This document shows positions 12,901 to 24,641 of a stretch of DNA of 64,000 bases, in pieces. Below the pieces are notes generated by a model, which saw only the letters and a program-made list of their open reading frames with translations, was not told the DNA's origin and did no database searches. This DNA is from Gnetum montanum (lineage: Eukaryota; Streptophyta; Gnetopsida; Gnetales; Gnetaceae): NCBI GenBank assembly GCA_015680685.1, contig MNCI01014407.1, positions 315,361-379,360 on the forward strand, in the 5' to 3' direction. A program made the translations under genes and the position numbers. How positions within the stretch are numbered: the stretch's first letter is position 1; each line of letters opens with the position of its first letter.

Positions 12901-14600
12901 TCCCACCACAAAGGAAGGGGCTCCCATCGACAAAGAAAATGCTCCTACTGAGGAAGAGGACATTTTTTCTGACGAGGAGGACTCCTTTGCTGATGAGGAG
13001 GACACTCTTGTGGATGAGGAGGATGCTGGCATCACAAAAAGAAGGGTCCTAGATAATAAAGAAGAAGCCCGTGTCAACCAAGAAGGGACCTCTATCGATG
13101 ATCCCTTTGTTGAATGCAATTCAGCATCAGAGGAGAAGATGTGCATAGAGGGCACTGACATGGTGTTAAGCTAGCGAGAAGGAGGGGAGCTACAACTAGA
13201 CACTAGTGAATTTGACCGCATATTCGATAGTATGTTGATAGGTGACCCCTTCGTTATCACCCCTAAGGTTTTGCTGGGTAGGAGCCCTTACAATGTCATT
13301 CACGTTACTCATCAGTTTTACTGTAGTCCATCTCGGTCATGACTAAAGTGTTTGGTTATATGGTAGACACTACTATTAACACTGCAGGACCTTCCTTGAT
13401 CTGCCTACAACCATGGGCGAAGACCTTTGACAAGTTTGAGTTCATGCAGGGGGTTGTCAATGACATGATCAACCATCTAAAGTAGGTCGATCTGAAACTG
13501 GGTAAGTAAAGTAGCTACACTAGAATTTTTAGGCTGCTATGCTAGACCTTTTGGATTGCTAAAATTTGCTACACTATTGTGAATAATGTGTTTTTATGTG
13601 CGATCAACGGCCTCTCGCCTCAAGTGAAACCCGAAATAAGCAGTGAAGGTCGATGTCGTGCATTCATTCCTACCGAAAGTGACCGAGGTACCTTGTTGCA
13701 TATACAATGAGGCTAGAGAATGCACGTTGTACTCGGTGTGCTCCCTATGGGAATGAAGACATGTGAACAAAGACATGTAGAAGTGAGTCCAGAAGCTTGA
13801 GAAAGAGAAGGCCAATCTGACTGCCAAGGTGGGAGACGTCTACTCCAGGAACAAGTTCCTATTGGCCCATGATACCAATGATGATAGTTGGCACATAGGC
13901 GTTATTAATTATGCAAGATATTAGAGGGTCATGCGCCGCAACAATGAGGCCACATGTGACATAATTAAGCAATGAATGAAAATGGACTTGTTGGCCTAGA
14001 AGTAGCAGGATTGGAAGGATTATAGCATGAGAGTTTACGAGTAGGGGTAGTCCCAAAAAAACCACAAGAATATGTATAAAGTGGAATGTGCCACCTATCG
14101 TAAACAATACTGGGATGCTTCAGTGAAGTTGTATACTCATGAAGCATTCCTGGATGCCATTGGTGCTTCTGAGGCCTATAACAAGTTCATGTAACAAGTG
14201 ACAGTTAGTGAATCCCCTAAGTGGGAACTGAATCTTTCCATAGGCGAGATCGTCACTACCTTCCTTTCTCCGGGACTGCTGAGATGGACAGCCATTGAAA
14301 AGGAGAAAGTTGCAACAAATACTAAATTGAGCGATAGGCACTGGGCAGATATTATAGAGGAGGAAGTTTGGCAATGCCTCAGGATTGGATTGGATCACCT
14401 ACCCCCCGAGACAAATGCACGACCATCTCAAGTTAGTTACTTTCTGCAATGCAACAATTTATTTTGTTCTAGCTTTTATGTGTAACTCTAGCTCACTACT
14501 TCATTTTTTTATAATTTAGATTCCGGATGAAGAAGTAGGATCCCTTGAGGGCGGGAATGATGATGTAGAAGAAGATGATGCAAAGGAAGATTATGTATAA
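9966..14600 (+). pseudogene. Element A plus-strand multi-exon gene (degenerate)
   Basis: Opposite to the element's own genes. Proposed exons: 9966-10084 (starts MAPKRER; one internal TAA), about 10667-11103, 11202-11474, 11586-12634, from 12783 to an uncertain end, 13387-13501, then about 13600-14430 and about 14521-14600 (stop TAA). Exon 2 matches the HAD-like exon of C and D, but the expected acceptor CAG reads CAT. The region of the first catalytic Asp reads LKIVRV, so the Asp is lost. Exon 4 holds the best-preserved domain (12011-12298: VYPIFRACAFPKLLSQEK, then MREVMEK...NW, YLRRFTEFLVV). Exon 5 is acidic (12783-13170). Stops are mostly TAG. An upstream in-frame ATG at 9963 is an alternative start. 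Confidence 0.6.
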
Positions 14601-14754
14601 TAGCAAGGGGTCTTATCATGTATTTTTGAAAAACTATTGCAAACATTAGTCAATTGATATTTTGAATGAAAAAAAATGAATTATGTCAAGATTGGTTTTA
14701 TTTTATCTTACACATTATCTATGTGATTGATTTTTTATCTTTTTGATTTTTGTC

Positions 14755-15312
14755 TTAGTTTTAGGCCATTTCGGGCCGTGGTCATGTGATACGAAAAAAT
14801 ATTTATTTACTTTTTTCAAATAGCCATTTTTAGATCTTGGCAAGCCGTAGTGGTAGTTTAAGGCCATTCCGGGCTGTTGCTAGTTTCAGGCCATTTCGGG
14901 CCATCGTGTAAATGGTGATAAAGCATAAATTTCACTAGTTTTAGGCCTTAGCAGGCCGCATGTAGTTTTAGGACATATTGGGTCATTGAACAATGGTAAA
15001 GCATAAATTTTTCCAATTTTAGGCCTTAGAGGGTCGTTACGTAGTATGAATGGAAACTTTTTTGCCAGTTTTAGGCCTTAGCGGACCACGTGTAGTGATA
15101 GGCCATTTTGGGCCATGGGTAGTTTTAGGCCATTTCAAGCCATGGGTAGTTTTAGGCCATTTTGGGCCACAGGTAGTTTTAGGCCATTTCGGGTCATGGG
15201 GTAATGTAAATGAAAGAAATTTTTTTTTTGCCAATTTTAGGCCTTAGTGGGCTATAACATAATGTAATCGGTAAATTTTGCCAATTTTAGGCCGTAGCGG
15301 GCCATAATGAGA
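14755..15312. repeat. Mini-hairpin tandem array A3
   Basis: Around a dozen units, AGTTTTAGGCCATTTCGGGCC-type, in which GGCC pairs with GGCC around a 6-base loop (for example 14764-14777). It lies just after the stop of the plus-strand gene and before the protease end. Compared with A1 and A2 the stem has changed from GGTC/GACC to GGCC/GGCC, keeping the pairing. Confidence 0.8.
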
Positions 15313-15439
15313 TGTGAACGGTGGGATAAGGGAAAGAATAAATTAGCCACCTAGTGTAGATGAATGGATGTAAAGCAAAAAAGGAATGAATATGCAACAA
15401 ATGTTAACCAGGTAAGAAGCAGTGGAGCTACACGCTATA

Positions 15440-18400
15440 CACAACTACTTTTTCATCCATCATGGATTTGGTGAGATGTAAGGCCAAGAATCTTTACCAC
15501 GACATTGTTCTACATCATTTTCCTCTGCTTGGAAAGGCAACTTGGCCCACGCATTATCATTTTCTGAGCTAGAGTGTTGGGCTAGCTCTTTCATTAAATA
15601 GTTAGTGCTTATGGAGATAGGCACCTCACTCTTAGAGGTTATGATCTCTGAGCCCTACTCTGTATCTATGTTATTTATTTCTTGCATTGCTACCTTGTCA
15701 TCGTGGATCACCACCTCCCTACCTGGATAGGGTAGATGGATTTCCTGATGTATGGGTGAAGAGATGACCCTAAGTTGGGCTAACCATGACCTCCCCAAGA
15801 TCAGGTTAAACCCAGGCATCTCTTCCACCATGATAAACGTTGCATTTGTGGGGAACTAGTCCCCTTCCACATAGTTGATGTGGATAGTGCCTTTCACCAT
15901 GACCTATTCCCCATTAAATGACTTTAAGTATGACGTTGTTATGGGTTTGATTTGGTCTACCAAACCCAACTTATCCACAATAGGGAATGGGATGACATTC
16001 GTAGCAACCCCATCATCAACGTGTACCCTTCATATCTTATTTTGGCTGATCCGAATTATGATGAATAGGGGTGTTGTAATCACCTAACCCTTTTCAAGGT
16101 CTTCCTAATGGATTCTTTGCAAAATATCAATTGGGATGGATTCAGTTCTATAGGTGTAGAAGGAAGCATAACTGAGTGGATTTCTTTCTCTTCTATCAGC
16201 ATGTTCTCGTCAACTAGTATTGTCGTTAACATGAGAACCAAAGCCTCAAGGTGTGTAGTGGAAGTCATAATCAGGTCGTATAGGCTCAACGTTGTGTTTT
16301 TTTATTTGAGAGCCTACTTGACTTCGGTAAGAGTGCTTAAGAGGTCTGGGCCACATTCCTATTGTTTACTACTTTTCTCCTCTTCCATTCGTCCCAGGAG
16401 GCGAATTTCTCGAGAAGGGACAGTTTCGGGTCTAGGATCAAACCCTGTCGGGCGAGGTGGTGATGACTATGCATGCATAGCAACATTATCTTTTGGCAAT
16501 GAGGACGTAGATATAGAGGGTGAGGGCATAGGGTTTGAAGTACCTAGGATGGTACATTCCGTTGCCGCCTCACTTGTCGAATGCTCTTCTCATTTCCTTG
16601 GATGAGAAGGCTATGGTGCCATCTTATGCAGGGTGGCAACTATTGAGTGGCTTGACCCCCTGATGACAAATGGTGCTCTCAGTGTTAGTATGTGTGGTGG
16701 TGCAGTCTTGTTTACAAGAGATGGGGGGTGTATGTCAGAGGATGGATTCTCAAGAAAAAAGGTTGTTGTGGGGTTTTTTTAGCCACTGGTGGTGTTGGTG
16801 TGCTATGCTGAGGCACATGAACCATGAACAGCTATTAGGGTGGTTTGGGATTGTTGTCCATGTCGATAGTGTTAATGATGTAACTGGCATTGTTAGCATT
16901 AAGTGGATCCATGTAGACATGCAGAGATTGATTTTTGAGACATACTTGATTGCTTTTGTCTAAGACCAACTTCCCTTGATCAATCATTCTTTAAATGTCA
17001 TCCTTTAACACCAGGCAGTACTCCATGTCGTGATCACACTATTGATGGTAGTCACAAAACTACTCCAGCCTAAAATTCTTAGGAACTGGAGGTTCATTAG
17101 GTAAAGCCAAAGAGGGGTTCCTAAGGATTTCGTAGTACCGTTAATGCTTTTTGGCTACCTCCTCTGACATTTTCTTGTGTTGGATGTACCCTGCCCCCAA
17201 TAATTGCTTTAGAAGTTTTGAAGGCTTAATAGGTAGTGGGGTGTACTTAGAGCGATCTTTATGCTTGAAGTTAGGCTTAGGCAGTGCAGATGCTTTGGGT
17301 GCCGATGTCAAGGGTTGAGCGGCATTGTTTGGTGTGGGTGTGGGGTTAGTCAGTGTAGTGGCTGCCTTCTTGTTGTTATTGTTTTTCGGCTTGGCTTCAT
17401 TTGCCACAGTGGCCACTGTGGCTATTATAGCCTTACTCTTATCTTTGTCCTTCTTTGTAAATGTGTTCTTGTATCCAACATAGGTCAAATATTTGCTTAC
17501 CTCGGCTGCTTCTTGTATGCTCTTAGTTTGGGCAAAATACTGACTAAGAGTCCATGGAGCAAGATAATACAGCTTGGACTTAATGAAGTCATTCACTACA
17601 CCCTTAAAGATGGCTAACAGATGGGCCTCTGCGATGGACTCGTAGATCTCATTAAGGGTAGCACTCCACCGCTATATAAATTTCTAAACTGATTCCAGTG
17701 GATATTACTTCATGCTCATTAACTAATCCAGCATAACCTCTAGTCTCAAGTTATACTTGAAACACATTACGAACTAGGTCAGCAACTCCTCTAGGGTTGA
17801 GATAGAGGAGTGTGGGAGTGTGTGGTACCAGTCCAAAGCTTTTCCCATATGAGACATAGCAAAGATGCAGATAATTGTGTGTGGTCGTTGTTGCAAAAGA
17901 AGGAACTCAGATCTAAATGTAACAAGATGTGCATTGGGATCACCCTTCCCATTGTATTTTGTAAAATGGGGAAGTGGCATTCCATGGGGTAATGTTAGCA
18001 TGGGGACTATCGAGCTGATGGGGTTGTCATGGTAGAAATCCATGACCTACACCATGTTAGAACCGATAGCTTTAAGGTGCTTAATTTCTTCTCTAAGGGT
18101 CTGGATAATCTAGAATGCTTAATCTGGACCTAGGAATGATGTGGATGGTTGTGGAGTTGTGGGGACAACCACCATTGGTGGCACAGTAGGGACAATGACC
18201 TGGCCCATAGGCAGTGCTATTGGGGCAACCCCTATGAAAGGTCCTGCTTCTATTGTCCACAACCCAGTGGGTGGTGCTATTGAAGTAGCAGCTACTGGTT
18301 GTGCCATGGGGTAGGCCATTTGTGTGGTCGGTGGGGCAGACTAGGGTCCCATGCTTAGTTGTACCATTTATGGGACCTAGTATGTTTGGTGGTGAGTGTA

Positions 18401-19235
18401 GTGAGACATTTGCGAAGGTTGAAAAATAAGGGGGGAAGTGAATGGGGTCCACCATGTGGGTGGGACTAGTCCCACTGCTAATGGTGAGATAGATGTAGAC
18501 ACCGGAATGGATGCGAAAACTATGTGCAACTACAATGTAGGTATGGTGTGGACGTAGGGCAGGGTAGTCATGATCAGTGCTTGATACAAAGTAGGAATGG
18601 ATTGGGGACCAAATTGTAGGGGGTAGTGCCTAAGAATTAGACAAGGGAATAGGCATGTTGATACGCTAAGGGCATGGCATGGCCACCCATTACTGATGAA
18701 ACTGTGGGTTGCGATGATGCAGACATGATCATAAAGGGAGCAGCGGTGGGTTCGTCCAGAAAGATGGTGTAGGAGGAATGGTTGTAGGGCTGGTTTGAGC
18801 CCCACCCTCGGACTAGGAATCCAAATCCTCTTGCCCATCTTGAAATGCCTTGTCATAGTGAGACACCATGTCTCATGGCTCCCTAAGCCTAGTTGTTTGT
18901 ATCAGCTAATCTAAGATCCACCGATACATTTCTGTCAGAGGAATGGAGATGTTGGGAGTGGGAATAAATTCCCTCCAATTGTAGTAAGCGAACTCAAACC
19001 TGCATTTGTCTTCAAATTCATGGACATCTAAGGGTAGATTTGCCTGGACCTTAGTGCAAAGAAAATTGTAATGCTTGGTTTGCTATGCCAAGCTCTCAAG
19101 TGATCGGTTTTGGATCCTGAGAGATCGAAGTAGCTCTTACACTAGGCTGAGCGATTGCTTGGCACTTGTGATGTCCTAAATCAAAAAAGGGACCTCAAGG
19201 TTAGAGGTAGCAACAACGGTGGTTGAAGAAATCAT
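15440..19235 (-). pseudogene. Element A gag-protease (broken)
   Basis: Read from the ATG at 19235 (MISSTTVVATS) downward. The gag core is at 18043-17774: MDFYHDNP, LPHFTKYNGKGDPNAHLVTF, FAMSHMGKALDWYHTLPHSS. This is the Retrotrans_gag fold of Tat-like elements. A Pro/Thr-rich spacer follows (17596-17141). A degenerate C-x5-C-G-H-x4-C zinc knuckle is expected near 17030. Protease remnants lie at about 16290-15700, with a GFNLILGRSWLAQLR-like segment near 15770-15830. The end is uncertain because the tail is full of stops. Confidence 0.8.
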
Positions 19236-19456
19236 TTTTTAAGGCTAAAAATAGTTTGCAAACAAGAAAAACAAAGAGATCAAGTGGCAATCAGAGGCTT
19301 TCTATCCTCCATGATTCCAAAGGAACCATCATAGTGACCGATCTACACCACATGATGTGTAAACAACCTCAAAAGGATGTCACATTTACGCTAGTGCATG
19401 ATGGGGCATAGAAAGCATGCAAAACTACCATGAGACACAGAAAAGGCACCAAAAGG
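19236..19456 (-). other. Element A leader between PBS and gag
   Basis: Noncoding leader. It carries a short hairpin GATTCC-AAA-GGAACC (19313-19327) followed by GTGACCGATCTACACCAC. The same block is in D (56560-56574) and several times in C. Confidence 0.6.
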
Positions 19457-19473
19457 TCCTCCTTCTAGTGCTA
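19457..19473 (-). promoter_or_regulatory. Element A primer-binding site (tRNA-Asn)
   Basis: On the minus strand TAGCACTAGAAGGAGGA, five bases after the 5' LTR end. It is a mutated form of element D's TGGTGCTAGAAGGAGGG, which is complementary to the 3' end of plant tRNA-Asn(GUU) except for one transition. Confidence 0.7.
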
Positions 19474-19478
19474 GAAAC

Positions 19479-21164
19479 TGTACCGACCGAAAATGTTGAT
19501 GGCTGGAAACACTGAGAGGTTTCTGGGTGAATAGTTTAACCCTGGATCCATTCAAGGGCCATGCTAGATAAAATGGAAACGGGGCACCCTAAACGGTCTA
19601 GTTGATCAAACAGGGACTTAATCAGTGTAATTTAGCCTTACGTGAACATTTTTAAGTGCTAAATACATGTGGTATAACCGATGATTAATAAATGTAGGAA
19701 TGAAGAAAACAATGCTAAATAGTGATAACAATGAAAAAATAACAGAATAAGCTGGGGTAAGGAAATGCACTACCGCAAAATTGCAAGTTCGATTCTTTGC
19801 CTCATGTGAAAATGTATAAGGAGTTATACAATGCCAGAGGTGCACAGAGAGTTCAAGAATGACCAAATCATTCAAAATGTGCCAACTATGCTTTTAAGTG
19901 AGAACTTAAAAGCCAATAGTGCAAAATGCCAACACAAAATGCCAACAATTGCCAACTGCTCTCTTTAATGCAAAAATGCTAGTTCTTTTTGCAAAAAAGC
20001 CAACCAACTCGCGAGAAAGCCAACCTCTTGAGCATTGCTCATTAGGGTATTTATAGGGCCAGCACCATGCAAGAAATGAGGCCTGGATGCCATGTGTCCT
20101 AGCCCCACGAGATGATGACATGCTTGTACTACAAAGATGTGCAAAGCTAGTCATGAACTTGCTACACTATAGCTATGCTGTCAAAATTGGAGATGCTGGA
20201 ATCTAGTGTGCCAACAATGCAAATGGAAAATGAAGCATATTGAAGTAGCGTAGCCACCAGTTTGAAAAAGAAACTTTCGTTGAAGTCAACTGCATCTGTT
20301 GGAAGCCTTGGTGCACGTTAGGTTAACTTTTGAAGTGCTTCATTTGGTTTTGCATCTTTGCTACGCTATGCTATGCTACGTAGCGTAGCATAGCATAGCA
20401 ACTAGATTTATCTGCAACTTGTGTTAAAGTTAAAAACGTTTGTTTGAAGCTTGATCATGTTAACAACAGTAAATTTTCCCCTTTGTGGAGGGAAGCCTTT
20501 GAACTTGCTGAACTTGCATTTGAAACACCTTTTGCTGCTCTTGTATTATCGCTATGCTATGCTACGCTATGTAGTGTAGCACGGTGTAGCAACTAGCATA
20601 TCCTACTTTTTGTTCAATCCTCCACTTTCTAGTAAGAAATTTTGCTAAAGGACTTGAAGTTGAACAAGGCAACTAGCTTAGAGGCTAGAGTGCTTGCCAA
20701 GTACAATTTCTTCATGGGAAACACTTGGTAAGCTAGGCCTTTCTAATTTGCCTTTGCTATGCTATGCTATGCTACGTAGCGTAGCACTTTGTTCTGCAAC
20801 AGTTTGCACTTGATTGCCTAAGCAACTATCTTCTGAGGCCTACTACACTACATAGCATAGCGTAGCATAGCAAAATTCTTCGCTTGAAAACTTTCTGAAC
20901 TATTTTGTCCATCCTGAGCACCGTCAACATCCCCAAGCACAATTTTTAGGTAGATTGTTAGCCAGGTGAATTGTCCAGGTGGGGAGGCTAGAGAGTCCAT
21001 TGGGCCTATCAGCTCTGGAGGTAGAAAACTCACCAAACTGAACAGTCTAACCTTAGTGCATTCATTTCCTGCCAAATGATCATGAGGCTACACTTGTGGA
21101 AATCCTTGCCTCAGTTCCAACACCCTAGTAAAGTAAGAGTGTCTCAAAATTTTATGGTGTTTCA
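19479..21164 (-). repeat. Element A 5' LTR
   Basis: 1686 bp, pairs with 2141-3953. The TATA motif CTATAAATA lies on the minus strand at 20048-20056. U3 palindromes are at 20359-20400 (42 nt), 20548-20592, 20755-20788 and 20842-20872. The LTR ends at GGTGTTTCA (21164) and is followed by the TSD. Confidence 0.93.
20048..20056 (-). promoter_or_regulatory. Element A LTR TATA box
   Basis: CTATAAATA on the minus strand, about 1.1 kb into the LTR. The motif is at the same place in the LTRs of B, C (59512-59520) and D (57512-57520). It probably drives the genomic RNA. Confidence 0.65.
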
Positions 21165-21169
21165 ACCTC
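21165..21169. repeat. Target-site duplication of element A, right copy
   Basis: ACCTC, identical to 2136-2140. Confidence 0.9.
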
Positions 21170-22003
21170 CCAGTTTCATTCTTAAGACACTTTTGACCTT
21201 GATATGTCTACTAGATTGTGTAGCGTATCACAGCATAGCACCTAATTTGGATGAATTTTAACTTAACCTACAATGATCTACCATGGGGCCTTGGTCATGT
21301 TCTAAGGGCCAAGTGGGATAAGCAGCCTTAGAGGTTGAAGAATGGTCAAATGCATTTTTCATGTCAAAACAACTTAAGGGAAGATTTTGTATGTTAGCAC
21401 CTTGCTACACTATGCAATGTAGCATAGCGTAGCATCCAAATTAGGACTACTTTCATGAAACTTACCTTATTTTTTCATGTCATGTTGATCATAGTCCAAG
21501 GATGCAATAGGAAAAGCATCCTTAAAAGTCAAAGAATTGCCAATTGCTCCTTGTACGTCTGGCCCAACACTTTGGAAAATTTTAGCATCTCATAGCCTAC
21601 TACGTTGTCTACATTGTGTAGCATAGCATAGCATAATAGGTCAAAAATAGAAAATTTGCTAAACTATTTTGTCCATCTTGAACACTTTTGGCAGCTCCTA
21701 GCTTGGCACTTGGATGGACCAGCAATCAGGACGGCCCAAAAGATAGAAAATTTGCCAAATTGTATGGTCCACCCCCAATGCTCCATTTGTGCAAACTGGC
21801 CTTGCAACTGGCTACTACATTGACTGTGCTGAGAAATGTAGTAGACAATCCTAGAGAGAACTTTGTAAGTGTTTAGACTTCCAGGGTGTCATGTGATCTG
21901 TGTGGCCTAGTGTAACACCATACTTGGAGAGGTTTCACCCAAGATTCAAGACTTGGAAAAATCTATCACTTAGTCATAAGAGCTTAAAATTGATCATGTT
22001 TCA
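21170..22003 (-). mobile_element. Element B 3' LTR, right part
   Basis: Continues the LTR interrupted at 2140. It contains U3 palindromes near 21220-21240, 21406-21435 and 21600-21630, and ends ...ATGTTTCA next to B's PPT. Confidence 0.8.
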
Positions 22004-22070
22004 CTGGCCCCTCTTTGTCGACATCTGGAGGATTTTCCTGAGATATGTCAACAAAGAATACAAAACACCA
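21995..22070 (-). promoter_or_regulatory. Element B polypurine tract and stem-loop
   Basis: Plus CTGGCCCCTCTTTG (22004-22017), i.e. minus CAAAGAGGGGCCAG. The inner stem CTTTGTCGACATCT pairs with AGATATGTCAACAAAG. The outer stem (TGTTTCA with AAAACACCA) is weaker than in A, C and D. Confidence 0.7.
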
Positions 22071-23524
22071 TGATGAACATGACAATAACACTATTTTTCA
22101 ATGCCTGATTAGATGATGCTTTGCTATATTTGAGAGTGCTAGGAAAGTGAAGTATGATATATGATAGAGGACAAGGGACACGTTTGAGAAGATGGGATCA
22201 AGGATAAAGTGTAAGATGCAACACCATGAGAACCGTTGCCATAGTGCGATCCCTCATTGAAGTGCTTATGAGGGAGTCAACACGTATGGGTGTCTTTCCC
22301 CTTTGGATTTTGACCTCTCATTGGAGTGCTTAGAGATGGTTGATCCAAGGCTAAGATGATTGCAAAGCAGTGACTGTGTCATTTAACTTTGGCACTTATC
22401 TTATCTGATTCCTTTTTTTTTATTTTATTTTTTTTTGTTTCTTTATTTTTTTATACTTCTTCTCTTTTATTTTTTCTCTTTTCTTTTTTTATTTTTTTGA
22501 AAATTACACACCCATATCCATTTGAAGGCGACTGTGTTGTCGTTGTAGGACAGGTGTTTCCTCGCCGAGATAAGTTGTGTTACATCCATGTGGGGCTTTG
22601 GCCTTCCTATAGAGGCTTCCAATGGGATGAGTTGCATTATGTCCATCATGGGCCTAGTGGTTGAGCATGGGAAAGGTTTCATGTATATTGGAGAAGCTTG
22701 TGAGGGGATATTGGAAATTGCAAAGGGACAAAATACAGGTTAAGTTGTTTAAACATATATGAGGACATGCACTCTCAAGTAGCTAGGTCTGTTGAAGCAA
22801 GTACTTTAGAAGAATGTAGTATCCTACTCTCATGGTAAAATGTATTCTTGATTGGCGCCATCCCAGCCTTATCCTGCAAACATAACAGAAAGAGAACTAG
22901 AAAAATGATCATCATGGGAACTGAAGACAAAGTCTAGTCTACTCGGAACACTGTAAAAGTTGTGAATGTGCAATGTCCAAAGTAAGAAGGCTAGTGCAAG
23001 CATTGACAATGGCAAGCTGAAGAAACTCTAGTAGCCACACCAAAAGTGAGCACTCAAGACACTAGGAGCGATGATGCTGTAGGTGCTTAGGAATCCCCAC
23101 CATAGGCAAGAGCTAGGAAATTTAGTTGCAAGGTGAGAAGCCCAGTTGCTAAATGTTCTTTTAGACTTGGATGATGGTGGGGGCTAAAGGGCAGCAACAT
23201 TGTGGCTGGGCCACAATAATGCTAGGACTCTAGTGAGAGGTATTGATGAAGAGAGCTATGACCAAGATAATTGACGATGGTTACGGTAGCTCCAGAAGGT
23301 CAGCAAGATGTCAAACGACATCTCTGGAAGATCAGCAAGATGCCAGGGATGGTGACATTGCAAATGCTCTAGAGGGTGTTTCCTTAACATCATGAATTTC
23401 ATTCTGGAACTACAACATCCCATCCTACCTTTCCCAAAAGGCGTGGACAAGCAACAAAATATGGAAAACATTCTCACTTGCTTGTTTACAAGGTTACATG
23501 TGCTGAACTAGAGGTTGCCTTGTG
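22018..23524 (-). other. Element B 3' untranslated region
   Basis: Noncoding. It has a strong hairpin CCCTCAT-TGAAGTGCTT-ATGAGGG (22252-22275), then a related CTCTCATTGGAGTGCTTAGAGA (near 22314-22335). A long T-rich tract follows at 22408-22500. Frame 22389-22664 comes from the T-rich tract and is not a gene. Confidence 0.6.
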
Positions 23525-23895
23525 AACCCAGTTTTAGGTCTTGGTAGACTGTTGAATGTGTTGGCTTAAGGTCCCAGTAAATTGTGGTCCTTATTTAAGG
23601 TTCGAGTAGACTATGTTGTGCTAGTTTAAGGTCCCAGTAGGCTATGATGTGCTAGTTTAAGGTCCTAGCAAACCTCTGTGCTAGTTTAACATCGTAGTAG
23701 ATGGGGGATGGCCAGTTTAAGGTCATAGCGAACCATTCTATGATTGCCAGTTTCATGTCATGGCCCAAAGACATGTTGTGCCAATTTAATGTCATGGTGG
23801 ATGATATGTGCCAGTTTTACATAATAGTGGATTATCTATGCTAGTTTTACATCATAGTAAACAATCTATGCCAGTTTTACATCATAGCAAATGAT
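23525..23895. repeat. Mini-hairpin tandem array B1
   Basis: About ten degenerate units (GGTCCCAGTAGGC, GGTCATAGCGAACC, CATCATAG... types), directly downstream of B's integrase stop at 23934. Confidence 0.75.
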
Positions 23896-23933
23896 TTTCT
23901 TACCTTGCTTTATATCTGATGCAACATTGCATG

Positions 23934-24641
23934 TTAAGCATAGTAGGGTTTCAAGTACAGATGATTAACAATATTTGGGAACTCGTTTCCATCTAAGTCA
24001 GCCAAATTGAATGCTCCATTCGCATATGCCTTTGTGACCAAAAAAGGCCCTTCACAGTTGGTTGAGAATTTTTTCACGGGCTCATGAATGGCCTTGAGGA
24101 CTAGATCCCCTTTTTTGATTGGATGTTGGTGTACATTGCAATGATGTTTCTATCGTTGCTTTTCTTGATACCACTCAATATGGTTAACCGTTTGGATGCA
24201 CTCCTCCTCCATGGAGTCAAGATTAGTGATTCTTGACTCATTGTTTTGAGCCTCATCCATAAATTTTGAGAGGATCATTCAGAGTGACGGGACCTACAAT
24301 TCAAAAGGTAACACCACTTCAGATCCATATACAAGATTGTATGGGGTCTTACCTATAGCCATTCTACATGTTGTGCAATAAGCCCACAACACATAGAGGA
24401 GTTGCTCATGCCATTGTCTCTTGCTACTACTGAGCATTGTTTTTAGGAGGTTGATAATGGCTTTATTAGTGGCTTCTGCTTGGCCATTTTCTTGAGGATA
24501 ATATGGTGATGAGAAAGAATGTTTAATGCCAAGGTTTTTGCAAAAGGCTTTAGCTTCCACGCTACTGAATCAGGGCCCATTGTTTGTAACAATAGTCTTA
24601 GGAAGGATAAATCAAGTCACTATATTATCCAAGATGAATTT
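23934..24641 (-). pseudogene. Element B integrase, C-terminal part
   Basis: Continues the frame interrupted at 60498 by element C. The core segment at 24560-24294 reads KNLGIKHSFSSPYYPQENGQAEATNKAIINLLK and contains the last catalytic Glu context (GQAEATNK). The tail near 24020-23934 ends NHLYLKPYYA before a TAA. The two halves join cleanly across the TSD AATTT. Confidence 0.85.
24637..24641. repeat. Target-site duplication of element C, left copy
   Basis: AATTT directly before the LTR start TGTAGCGAC at 24642. Identical to 60498-60502. Confidence 0.88.

Larger units (their letters stand above)
2141..21164 (-). mobile_element. Element A: complete Ty3/gypsy Tat/Ogre-like retrotransposon
   Basis: A 19.0-kb element with both LTRs, a PBS, a PPT and a 5-bp TSD (ACCTC). 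It is inserted in the 3' LTR of element B. On the minus strand it encodes gag, protease, RT, two RNase H domains and integrase. Between protease and RT it carries a plus-strand multi-exon gene. The ORFs are broken by many stops and frameshifts. Its LTRs differ in length (1813 versus 1686 bp), mainly because the left one has an extra palindrome block near 2940-3045. It looks like an old insertion. Confidence 0.93.

Noticed and set aside
12757-13161. Ser-rich minus-strand frame (also 34327-34731)
   Set aside because: Mirror image of the acidic GAA/GAG-rich exon of the plus-strand gene.
20359-20400. MITE or transposon terminal repeats
   Set aside because: The palindromes recur at set places inside U3 of both LTRs and have no TSDs of their own.
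22389-22664. Phe/Ser-rich 91-codon frame that looks like a membrane protein
   Set aside because: Produced by the T-rich tract in B's 3' UTR; not conserved in A or C.
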